Source: Trematomus loennbergii (taxonomy: Eukaryota > Chordata > Actinopteri > Perciformes > Nototheniidae). Taken from it: a stretch of 64,000 nt of DNA. Made by a program: the position numbers and the translations under genes. The stretch lies in the NCBI GenBank assembly GCA_012861695.1, contig JAAOOA010000002.1:43179578-43243577 (forward strand). Reading direction: 5' to 3'. The notes beneath the pieces are model-generated. The model saw nothing but the letters and a program-made list of their open reading frames with translations, searched no databases and had not been told where the DNA came from. Shown piece after piece: positions 54,758 through 64,000 of the stretch (the stretch's first letter is position 1; every line of letters starts with the position of its first letter).

Positions 54758-55728
54758 CTTTGTATGTAGCGTCAAAAATGCCTAAGTCAAAGAGATGACT
54801 TAGGCAGATAGTGATTTTGGACTCTAAAATGCGTTCTGATGGCTGAGGACATAGGCAATAAGGCAGGGTGATGCAGCAGTGGTAGGAGAGAAAAGTTAGG
54901 CAGATATCACAATTTGGCCAAAAAATGACTTGGGCAATTATGCTATTAGGCTAACGATATATAGATATTGTCTTCTCACTTACAACTCACTGACCCAGAG
55001 ATCCTGTTACACACACATACACCTCCTCCCACCAGCACACACACATATTCTTTCAATGTTCTTTCTGGGCATCAATATATCTGTGTACAATGTTTGGTTG
55101 TCTGGGAAAGAATAGTTTGTGTGAAATATTCCTTGGGAAAGTAAAGGAGTGAATATCGGTGCAGAGATAAGATTAACTCTGTTCTTGTGTACTTCCGAAT
55201 CTCACGCTCTGCTCAGAAGAAACATACTTTTTCTCAGAACTCTGATTCGCTATATTGGACCCGACCAGAAGTGAATCCAACAGTAAAAATACCTGGGGAG
55301 TGAGCAGCTCACACAGCTCCTCCCCACGGACTCTCTGATTCGCTTCGGAGTAAAATGGGAAGGAAGAAGTCAACACATCTCCGCCCCAAAATATGAATAC
55401 TGTTGTTTTTGCATGTAAAGCTTCCTGTTTTCTGACTGGCTGGTCCCGATACCTGTATCGCACAGCAGTGGAACCTGAAGTCCGGAGTACTCTGTAAACT
55501 TGTATACGTGTTTTGTTTCTTACCAGTAAAATCAGATTATTGTTATAACCTTTATTCCGGTGTTTTGAATTCCTTCTTTATTAAATATAACCAGCCTCAT
55601 CTAACGAACGGCGCGTAGCGGAGGGGGGCTTTAAGCCACCATCCATAGTATTTGCAACAACAGTACCCAGCATTTTCTTATCGGTTCTCATCTGGAACCG
55701 AGTTTCGGTTCCCAACCCTAGTTACGGG

Positions 55729-56009
55729 GGTTGTTGTTAGCATCTGGTGCTAGCTTGGAGCTAACGGAGATTAGAAGCTGTTTCAACAATAAGGAGAGGG
55801 AGAGTCCTCTCCTGTCGGACTGAGAGGCTGAGATAACGTCAGCTCAGTGAGGTAAAGGACTCTCTGAGCGATTAGATTGTAAACTTTAGTCTAAGTTATC
55901 TCAGTGGGTCTCAAACGGTTTGGTCATCTCTGTAAACAAATATTTCCATCTATTTAATATAGTTGTTCCTTGGAGTGACCTTCAATAGCGCTTTTAAATT
56001 TGATAAGCA
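55729..56009. other. Interior of the outer hAT element
   Basis: Contains GACTGAGAGGCTGAGATAAC and GTCAGCTCAGTGAGGTAAAG, shared with 18075-18115. No coding potential. Confidence 0.6.
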
Positions 56010-56720
56010 GGTCAGCACCGTGGTCAAGACCTGCTTTTTTTAAATACGACTATTGGCCAAGACCAGTCGTTTTTATCTTTTAAAGACCTAGAAAGGGTTA
56101 TTAATGCCTTTGTTACCTCAAGACTGGATTACTGTAACGCTCTGTATGTGGGTATGTGGGTATGGACCAGGCGTCAATTAGACGCCTGCAGCTAGTCCAA
56201 AACGCAGCTGCACGTCTTCTCACTGGCCATAAAAAGCGTGACCACATCACCCCAATTCTGGCCTCACTGCACTGGCTTCCAATTCGGTTCCAAATTGATT
56301 TGAAACTCCTTTTATTTGATTTTAAAGCCCTAAATGGGCTGGCTCCGGCTTATTTAGCAGAACTCATCCATCGCTACACCCCAGCCAGAGCTTTAAAGTC
56401 GGCTGACCAGCTGCTGCTGATAGAAACCTGAGGGCACCGAGCCTTTGCAGCAGCTGGCCCTAGGCTCTGGAACACCCTGCCCCTCCACCCCCTAGGGATT
56501 TTTAAATCTACACTTAAAACTCACTTCTCTCTGGCCTTCTAGTCAGAGCAGAGCACGACTCCTGACATTTCCCTGTGTATGATTTTTTTGTTGCTGTTGT
56601 ATTTGTTGTAAAGTGTTTTTATTGTAAAGTGTTTTTATTGTATGTACAGCACTTTGGCTCGACCAAAAATCGTTTTAAAAATGTGCTATATAAATAAAAC
56701 TTGATTTGATTTGTTCAAAA
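56010..56720 (+). mobile_element. L2-like LINE 3' end, 5'-truncated
   Basis: Encodes the C-terminal end of an L2/Rex-type ORF2 (RLQLVQNAAARLLTGHKKRD, HITPILASLHWLPIRFQIDL, ALNGLAPAYLAELIHRYTPA) with one stop (ETstop) before the last block. The 3' UTR ends GTGCTATATAAATAAAACTT and (GATTT)n. It is a different subfamily from the LINE at 1-2726. It inserted in the outer hAT. Confidence 0.88.
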
Positions 56721-59700
56721 TAAGTTAAGAAATCATTCCAATGTCAGTAAAAAATTAAAAAACACAGTTTAAAAGGGGAGTGATTAGTAAAATATGCATA
56801 AATAAAAGAAAGAATGCAGACTAGGTAAGATAAAGATAGGAGAGAGGAGTATATTAATTATTTGTTATTGGTTGTGAGCATATTCTAATGGTTTTTGGAA
56901 TATTGAAATATATACAGTTCTGTTTCATATGAGTGTTGAGAGCTGTATCCATAAATCTCTTAATTTGTGCACCAGATTGATGCCTTTAACTTCAATTTAA
57001 AGTGCATGCCCCCGGACCCCCCTAGAGGATGTGAGGTCATCACAAATAAAACAGGCTCACATGGATAGGATACTAGATAAGTTTGCACACTCATTATATA
57101 CACTACACATTTTTCTTGGATTTTTTAACACCATAGTCCCTAATATATTTGTAGAAAGGCAGGAAATGGAATTAAATCGAGAACAATGTTTCATTGCGGA
57201 AGACCCCTGTTTTGTGTCCCCCCCACTTCTCAAACCAAAGTTACACCCTTGGACCTGATGGTCATACAGCTTCAATCGTTATGCTGCAAATAACTCTTCA
57301 ACTGACCTCATTTCATCCTCCCTCTCACTCTTATCCTCCCTCTACTAGGGATGGGAATTTGAAAGCAAATGTATATTCGAATATTCGACCCCCCAAAAAA
57401 CGGTTAACCGATTAACCAAAATGTACATATCCTATATAAAAAAAAGAAAATGTGGGAAAAATAAAGAATAAATAAATACATGTTCAAATAAGTATAGAAA
57501 CCAAGTCAAATTTGTCAATTGTATTGAACTGGTGATCACAGTTTGAACAGTTGACAGCTATAGGCCTACAGCTTGATGCTTAAAACATAACTTGGTTTTT
57601 AAATTAAAGAGGGATCATACACGAACAACATAATGGGTCAGGGTAACGTAACCCTATTACAACAGAGATCAACAACCTATAACAGGGCCTATGCACAGAA
57701 TGCAGCTATTCAATACTCATTCTTGTTTAAGAATATGAGCATGGTGGGTGGCGGGTGCGGAGACGATTCACAATCAGGCCAGCTGTAGAGACAACCTGGT
57801 CTCACCAGAATGCGTGACTCCACCACGACTCCTTAACACCGCAGTGCATGGTGGAGTCACGAACTTTGCTACATTTACGTGTCTGCACCACGCAAACAAC
57901 CCCAATGTAAAGTGAATGAGGCTCCTTTGTCGTGGTGCACACACGCATTTCTACAACGTCCCGCAGTGAGCTTTTATTCTATAAAACGTTTTTAAAATCT
58001 ACTTTATAGCTTGTAGTAACTCACGGGAGGCTTATTTTATTTATTTGTATTCATAATCATTTTTGTTTTTCGTCAGAATGTATTATGGTGCATTATTTAC
58101 CAATTTTTGTTCTCAAAAAACAGTGCATTGTGTGTAATACAACTGTGATTTTTATTAAATTAGTTCGTTTTTAAGGAAGGCCAGAGCTTCAGCGGTGTCA
58201 AATAGATTGTTCCCTTTAGTTAACGTTATTTAAAAGATAATTATATTTCGATTTGATCATGTCCCCTTTATTGTATTACGGACCCAAAGAGCAATGTGAG
58301 CGTCCATTCCCATTGGATAACGGAGGATTTTACACCCGGAAGTAAGTATTCTCCTTACTGTCGATTGATTTTATTTACAGTGATATCTGCACTACTCATC
58401 GACTCAAAAACACCAGATTATCCTTGTTAATTACACAACATTGATTGGTTTAAATTGTGTACAATGCTTTTGTAATTTTCCCCTTCGATTCGGAGAAACA
58501 CATATTTTCAGAGTTTAGGATGGCCGAAGACACTACACTACCCAGAATCCTCAGCTATTGTTCTGCTTTGCCTCAAGCTCTGTGATTGGTTGACCTCCAA
58601 CTGCATTCCATATAAAAAAAACGTTTCGTAAAAGATAAAATCATACTTTATTCAGCAGTGCTTGCTTTACTCTTTGAAAGTCATCACATGAATGCATTGT
58701 AATGAATGGTTTGGCTGCATTAAACATCACACTGTTGTAGTTCTTTATTTATCTAAGAGATCGGGCCTCAGAATAGACCGGAAACTATTATTTTACCGTT
58801 CTGTTTTAATTTCACAATAAAGTTAGTAGTAATAATTTGTTTTGATATTATTATTTTTGATTAACTACTAGACCGCTGGGTCATGTTAAGACCATCTTTT
58901 CTGTGTTGCTGTGGGTTTTTACATCGCTTTTGTGTTACAAATATCAAAACAATAACAGAATATATCTGTCGTAAACTAAACCAGAAACAGCAGTATATTT
59001 TATTTTGTTAACACTGTAAACTTGACAGCTTTTTAACCCGCACCTCCTACTGGTTAAAGCACGTTATTACACGTTTAGAGTAATGCAATGCAGGTAGATT
59101 GTGTTGCTTTTTAATGACTGTTTAAAATGCCTTTTTCTTAATGTCTTTCATTTTGTGTAAAGCACTTTTGAATGTGTTATATTTGATGAAAACATTTAAA
59201 TATAAGAGTACATACTCTTAATATAGTGGGAAAGTGGAAGGTCAATGATATAAATAATATAGAATATAAAATATCAAGAAGATACTGTAAGTGATAAAAC
59301 AGTTTAGTGCCTGATAGGAGGATGTGCAAAACAGACAAACTAATAAGGCTTTATTTAAACATTAAAGAATACTTTAGGTTAAGGTCTTCTTTTAAATAAG
59401 AAAAACTTTGGGGGTATCTACAGATATTAAGCCTGACAAAGTACTTAACGTCTAATATATTGCATGGTTTGTTTTGGAACTTGACAATCAACTTTCCTGC
59501 AATGTTAACTATGTTGAAGCACTTATTTTAACTAATATTATACATATTAATTATACTCTTATAAGATGTATGTAGATAGTATAAGAAATGTGCAGAATAT
59601 GTTTAATGGTGGAGGTACACAGATATCGATAGATTGTTGTTTTGAGGAACCTGTGACCCAAGTTTTTCATTCATTGCATAGCTACACCGTAGTTGTGTAT

Positions 59701-60029
59701 ATGATATGTCAATAACCTTAGAAAATCTTGAAATCTTGAAAGGGATGTGCAAAATAGCCATTATATACAGTTTTTAATTAACTATTAGCAGAGAATAACG
59801 AGTAATGAATATACTTTATAGGGATCTGCAGATAAATATTTTGTCTTCTCAAGCACCTACTACCAAATATCTCGCCTGATTGTTGGCACTTGACAATCAC
59901 CTTCACTGAATTTACTCAGGTGTAACTAAAGTCTGATTTAAGGGTTGTTTATATTTCACATCATTAATCCAAATCTGTAAAGTAACTAAAATAAATGTAG
60001 TGGAGTAAAAATACCAGGTTAACCTTAAA

Positions 60030-60190
60030 GAAAGCCCTCAGGATTATAAAAGACCCCCATCACCCCAGCCACAAACTGTTCTGTCTGCTGCCGTCTGGCA
60101 GGCGGTACCGCAGCATCCGGACTAAAACCACCAGACTCAGGGACAGTTTCATCCCACAGGCCAAGACTATTAAACACCTGAACTTAGAAA
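60030..60190 (+). pseudogene. Non-LTR retrotransposon ORF2 C-terminal fragment
   Basis: An open frame encodes KALRIIKDPHHPSHKLFCLL, PSGRRYRSIRTKTTRLRDSF, IPQAKTIKHLN, the C-terminal block (LPSGRRYRSI-x3-T-x-R) typical of jockey-like fish LINEs, followed by an AT-rich 3' region. It lies inside the long-arm element. Confidence 0.65.
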
Positions 60191-60370
60191 CAACATCCAT
60201 AACATTCATCTGGCTGCTACTTAGAAATTATTTATCTAATATATCATATTCAATCACTAGACTCTTATTGCACTATTTACTATTTTACTATTTTTCTTTG
60301 TATTTACTTGCACTATTTTTCTGTGTATCTGTTTTATTGTGTTGCACTGTTGGAGGAGCCTGTGACCTAA

Positions 60371-60384
60371 GGGGGGGGGGGGGG
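60371..60384. repeat. G14 run
   Basis: 14 uninterrupted G residues at the inner edge of the right arm of the 57792-61179 element. Confidence 0.95.
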
Positions 60385-61574
60385 TAGGACACGTTCTAAG
60401 CACATGGTGTAGTCCCATAGCTGAGGATTCTGGGTAGTGTAGTGTCTTCTGCCATCCACACACTACGAAAAAATATTTGTTTCTCCGAATCGAAAGGGGA
60501 AAATACAAAAGCATTGTACACAATTTAAACCAATCAATGTTGTGTAATTAACAAGGATAATCTGGTGTTTTTGAGTGATGAGTAGTGCAGATATCACTGT
60601 AAATAAAATCAATCGACAGTAAGGAGAATACTTACTTCCGGGTGTAAAATCCTCCGTTATCCAATGGGAATGGACGCTCAGCTCTTTGGGTCCGTAATAC
60701 AATAAAGGGGACATGATCAAATAGGAATATAATTATCTTTTAAATAACGTTAACTAAAGGGAACAATCTATTTGACACAGCTGAAGCTCTGGCCTTCCTT
60801 AAAAACTAACTAATTTAATAAAAATCACAGTTGTATTACACACAATGCACTGTTTTTTGAGAACAAAAATTGGTAAATAATGCACCATAATACATTCTGA
60901 CGAAAAATAAAAATATTATGAATACAAATAAAATAAAAGAAGCCTCCGTGAGTTACTACAAGCTATAAAGTAGATTTTAAAAACGTTTTATAGAATAAAA
61001 GCTCACTGCTGGACGTTGTAGAAATGCGTGTGTGCACCACGACAAAGGAGCCTCATTCACTTTACATTGGGGTTGTTTGCGTGGTGCGACACGTAAATGT
61101 AGCAAAGTTCGTGACTCCACCACGCACTGCGGTGTTAAGGAGTCGTGGTGGAGTCACGCATTCTGGTGAGACTAGGTTGGTAGAGAAGACCCTCTCAGCT
61201 GGAATTTGGGCATAAGATGAGGTTGAGTCTGCGTGATCTGCGTGTAGGGAGGGGCAGCAGCCATATCGTTAGCTAGAACTAGCTAGATCTGATGGATTTG
61301 GACATAAACGCGAGTGAAGCATAACCAGACGCGAGAGAGAGATCAGCACCTGCAGCTCTGCCCGCTGTGAGGGACCGGTGAGCAGAGCAAAACACACCTT
61401 TAGACTTAACACACTTAGCTATAGCACTGTCGTATACATTGAATTATTCCATTTGATCATATGTAATCAATTTAGGAACCCCTCCCAAAAAAAAAAAAAA
61501 AATATTCATAACTCATATTCGAATACTGAATAATTTCGAATATTTGATTAATCGTTCCCATCCCTACCCTCTTC

Positions 61575-63089
61575 CTCTTGCTGCTGTCCATATATCAATT
61601 GTTGTTTTTATAAATTTTTACTCAAAGCCTTTTTCTAGTGCTTACATCCTGATTAATGAGTTAACAATAAAGCAGTTTGGTGTTTATGGTCATTTGGCAT
61701 GTGTATTTGTTGATTGGTTCATGTGTGTAGCATTTTTAATGGCAGTGTTTTGAAAATGGCAAAAGTGAATATGTCAGAATTCTGTGTCTTACTTAGAGAA
61801 ACGTGTGCAGTGTTTTGCAAAAAGTGCCAAGTTGAATTTCTAATTGGGTGCAGAGCTGAAAATGTGTTAAGAGTTTTGGAGATTTGAGGTTTTGCTCTTT
61901 GAGTGTGAGTTTAAATAATTATGCTTTATGTGAGATTTTTGTGTGTTAGCAACTGAAAAAAAGCAATCACTCGTAAGTGGTTACACGCCGATCCTCCTAC
62001 AGTAGGCTATTGGATGGAAATCCTTAAAGACATTCATGAGATGGAGAGACTGACATTTGTGTTAAGAATAAGAAACAACTTTTATACTGGAAGATGGTCC
62101 AAATGGTTAAAATATATCTCAAAATGAATATGATTGTGAAAATACCCTGCTCAATTTTTATGTTTGTTGTGTTGCTTGCTGTTTATTGTCTGAAAAAAAG
62201 TGAATAAAATCTTAGTGAAAAAATAAAAGTAAATAAAACTAGAATGAATAGAAAACACAACTATGCATGTGCAACACAAGAGTATTCATGTTAAACACAT
62301 ATATGTCAGAATGGAAAACGCTAGTTTTAATAGAACAATAGCATGTAAAACACTAGTATGAATGCAACACAGTATGAGTGCTAACAGTAGCAAGACAAGC
62401 ATTACTAGGCTACTGTGACAAAAATGAGCAATTCCAATAAAACAGTGATGCTGTATAACTTTAGTACCAGTTTTTTTGCCAGCTAAAGGCGATAGTAGTA
62501 GTTGAAGAGCCAGCAGTTACTTACATCCGTCTGTATTACTGATTTAGAAAAAGCTAAGGGGACTTCGATGAAGAGTTAGCTTAAGAGTAAAGTCCGTAGC
62601 ACTGTGGCTATCAAAACAAGAAGCATTTTATGTAGGCCTGGCTCTCAGAATCAGCAGTATAGTGACCCAAACAATCCGTGTATCTACCGTCCAATTGTTT
62701 TTCTTTATTAAACACGTAAACGGAAGAGCGTCTGAGAGGCCTTTTTGCTTTTTACCTTACTAAATGGTCTAATGTTCATTGGAGCGAGGGGCGGGGCGAA
62801 ACTCACGGAAGTGATTTCAAAACAAAAGCACTCGTTTGCTAAAATCACACTTTACTCCAATAGTATCCTGCTGAAGGAACGGTGATTATTATAAACAAGG
62901 GGAATTTAGCGATCACAACGAAAACGGCCAAGACACATATTGAGCCCAAAACTAATGTTATTAAGGGCTGTACAATTTAAGCCTATGTCTAAAATGGACA
63001 ACATTGTTAGGAGATTTAAACTATACAGCGATTCTGCACTGCAGTCACCTCAGCCGTCTCTCGCGTTGTTTTTCAAATCAGCCTGTCCT
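61575..63089. other. Intergenic, nothing clearly recognised
   Basis: AT-rich sequence with several poly(A)-signal-like AATAAA sites (for example near 62203 and 62224). 62690-62960 is slightly GC-richer (GGAGCGAGGGGCGGGGCGAA) and could be an old repeat or promoter. No coding similarity. Confidence 0.4.
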
Positions 63090-63770
63090 GCTATATTTGA
63101 TGATCGATACGAAATATGTGTTACCATAAGTTCTTAATAAAACTGATACTGTTGGACTCGGTACTAGTTTGACTGCTACCAGAAATAAAATGAAGTACTT
63201 TTACGTTGTACTTTGTGAGTAATCCTCTGTCAGAGTCCCCTCCATAGTAGCCTATGCATGTTTTGCAAGAGTGATACAAATAAAATGTTACCATTAGTTC
63301 TTAATGATATTGATACTGTTTGACTTTGTATTAGTAAACCTGCTACTAACAATACATTGAAGTACTTTTACTGTGTATTTTTTGAGTAATCCTCTGTCAA
63401 AGTCCCTCCATAGTACATAATGCATGTTTTCTGCTATCTTTGATGAGTGATAAAAAGACAATTTTACCATTAGTTCTTAATGATATTGATACTGCTGGAC
63501 TCAGTAGTCTTACACCTACTACCACAATACAATGAGGTACTTCTAGTGTGTTGTTTAAAAATAAAATCCTCTGTCAATGTCCCCTCCTGAGAACAAAATC
63601 AAGCCACTTCTGCTAAGTTTGATGAGGGAAAAAATGATTTTGCCATTAGTTCTTCGTGAGATAGACACTGTTGGGCTCAGAACTAGTGAAACTACTCCCA
63701 AAAGTATTATGAAGTACTTTTACTGTGTAGATTAATCCTCTATCACTGTCCCCTCCTGAGTACAACATTT
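63090..63770. repeat. Tandem array, period about 178 bp, four units
   Basis: Each unit contains TTTGATGA-GATA, TTACCATTAGTTCTTAATGA, TATTGATACTGTT-GACT, ATGAAGTACTTTTACTGTGT and AATCCTCTGTCA-AGTCCCCTCC. The units diverge by substitutions and small indels, so the array is not recent. The rest, 63771-64000, is AT-rich with nothing recognised. Confidence 0.85.
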
Positions 63771-64000
63771 CAAATTTAAATATAAAATGAAAAAGAAGTT
63801 TACTTTTGAAATGATTTCTCAAAAACCTTTCTAAATTATAGTAAATTGTAAAAAAAGGTTTTAGTCAATATACGTTTTTCTGCCTAAAATAGTTGAAATT
63901 GAACATTACGTAAACTATATCAAACACCACATGCATGGCAATTAACCCATTTTTGCCGCTATTTAAATTGACTTTGGTTGAAGTTAACAATATTGATATT

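Larger units (their letters stand above)
52134..54956 (-). mobile_element. Intact-looking DNA transposon, 2823 bp, DUF7869-like transposase
   Basis: Terminal inverted repeats start CGTTAGCCTAATAGCATAAT and continue TGCCCA(T/A)GTCAT: 31 of 32 positions agree. The 4-bp target duplication ATAT is at 52130-52133 and 54957-54960; the 5' LTR of the same provirus shows the empty site. Subterminal copies of TGACTTAGGCA lie at both ends. A single gene on the - strand fills the middle, with an AATAAA signal (- strand) at 52223-52228. It inserted after the retrovirus and so is among the youngest insertions here. Superfamily not assignable by eye. Confidence 0.9.
45724..55662 (+). mobile_element. Endogenous retrovirus, defective, + strand
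   Basis: Two LTRs, 45724-46429 and 52032-55662 (the latter holding a 2.8-kb transposon), flank 5.6 kb of interior. Target duplication GTAC (45720-45723, 55663-55666). Order on the + strand: LTR, leader with an 80-90-bp tandem array, short unassigned frames, an integrase C-terminal remnant, a frame with 63-bp repeats, a degraded env with a transmembrane tail, LTR. Gag, protease, reverse transcriptase and most of integrase are missing or unrecognisable. Frames have stops throughout. The fragments look most like a fish gamma/epsilon-type retrovirus, but this is a weak assignment. Confidence 0.75.
52032..55662 (+). repeat. Retroviral 3' LTR split by a DNA transposon
   Basis: LTR sequence 52032-52133 and 54957-55662, about 800 bp once the insertion is removed. 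It matches the 5' LTR closely (ATATGGTTCTAAACTGTATT, CTCACGCTCTGCTCAGAAG, CGAACGGCGCGTAGCGGAGG). Confidence 0.85.
45436..55720. mobile_element. hAT-like element (TAGGGATGGG ends) carrying an endogenous retrovirus
   Basis: Left end TAGGGATGGGTATCGTCTGA, right end ...CGGTTCCCAACCCTA. The 8-bp target duplication GTTACGGG is exact (45428-45435, 55721-55728). Without the insertion at 45724-55662 it is about 340 bp, a MITE. Confidence 0.85.
45235..57251. mobile_element. Outer hAT-like element (CAWGGGYGTAA ends) with large nested insertions
   Basis: Left end CATGGGCGTAATTTCCACTG at 45235. The right end is inverted (...AAAGTTACACCCTTG) and stops at 57251. Flanks GGCCTGAT (45227-45234) and GACCTGAT (57252-57259) match at 7 of 8 positions. 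Most of the 12 kb is later insertions (hAT 45436-55720, LINE tail 56010-56720). The remaining interior shares GACTGAGAGGCTGAGATAAC and GCATGCCCCCGGACCCCC with the hAT at 17614-19815. Confidence 0.65.
57792..61179. mobile_element. Element with long inverted arms (about 770 bp), 7-bp TSD
   Basis: Left end CAACCTGGTCTCACCAGAAT. The right end ...CATTCTGGTGAGACTAGGTTG stops at 61179. The exact 7-bp duplication GTAGAGA is at 57785-57791 and 61180-61186. Arms 57792-58562 and 60410-61179 are inverse copies. Between them lies 1.85 kb of AT-rich sequence with a LINE fragment (60030-60190) and a G-run. The terminus CAACC(Y)(R)GTCTCAC is shared with the element at 9588-11327. No transposase frame was recognised. 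Confidence 0.82.
57346..61566. mobile_element. hAT-like element (TAGGGATGGGAA ends) carrying a long-arm element
   Basis: Left TAGGGATGGGAATTTGAAAG, right ...AATCGTTCCCATCCCTA. Flanks CCCTCTAC (57338-57345) and CCCTCTTC (61567-61574) agree at 7 of 8 positions. Without the 57792-61179 insertion it is about 830 bp. No transposase frame. Confidence 0.75.

Noticed and set aside
57031..57415. Short + strand frames near 57031-57415
   Set aside because: They cross the end of the outer hAT (57251) and the start of the next (57346).

Overview
The window looks like a piece of teleost (ray-finned fish) chromosome. The only clear host gene is the 3' end of a sez6-family gene: five exons on the + strand between 3743 and 8522, with matching splice phases and a tail ending in DTREYEVSI. 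Everything else recognisable is mobile DNA of fish type: L2-like LINE tails ending in (TTGA)n, BEL/Pao, Gypsy and retroviral LTR elements, hAT, piggyBac-like and TTAA-targeting DNA transposons, and THAP-encoding elements. AT-rich spacers, long TG/AT microsatellites and many non-autonomous inverted-repeat elements fit the same picture. The species cannot be named from the sequence.

Layout. 1-2726: L2-like LINE with a deleted reverse transcriptase and tandem repeats near its 3' end. 2727-9062: sez6 3' exons, introns (one carrying a MITE and an inverted L2 tail) and 3' UTR. 9588-11327: long-inverted-repeat element flanked by TCTCACA. 12958-13335: Gypsy RNase H relic. 13790-14390: approximately 140-bp tandem array. 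17614-19815: one hAT inside another. 20263-26693: three copies of one TTAA MITE, a 3.1-kb TTAA element and a gutted piggyBac. 27547-42340: a ZBED1-like hAT transposase gene (- strand) split by a BEL/Pao retrotransposon at 29625-40264 (TSD ATGTC). The BEL interior is inverted and carries further insertions. 42556-45224: palindromic cluster of THAP-encoding elements. 45235-57251: four-level nest, hAT > hAT > endogenous retrovirus > intact-looking 2.8-kb DNA transposon in the retroviral 3' LTR. 57346-61566: another hAT holding a 3.4-kb element with arms of about 770 bp. 63090-63770: array with a period of about 178 bp.

The best candidate for a little-described system is the transposon at 52134-54956. 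It has 31-bp nearly perfect terminal inverted repeats, a 4-bp target duplication that can be checked against the uninterrupted sister LTR, subterminal repeats of one motif, and a complete two-exon gene predicted to encode 685 residues with SDxCxxQN and GHTxxECDSxHSxIE motifs. Other notable structures are two long-arm element families that share the terminus CAACC(C/T)(A/G)GTCTCAC and 7-bp target duplications, and THAP-encoding elements arranged head to head.

Several target duplications are confirmed inside the window because the same target also occurs uninterrupted: LTR against LTR for BEL and for the retrovirus, and the approximately 140-bp array against its interrupted copy. All family assignments come from motif recognition by eye; no database search was run.
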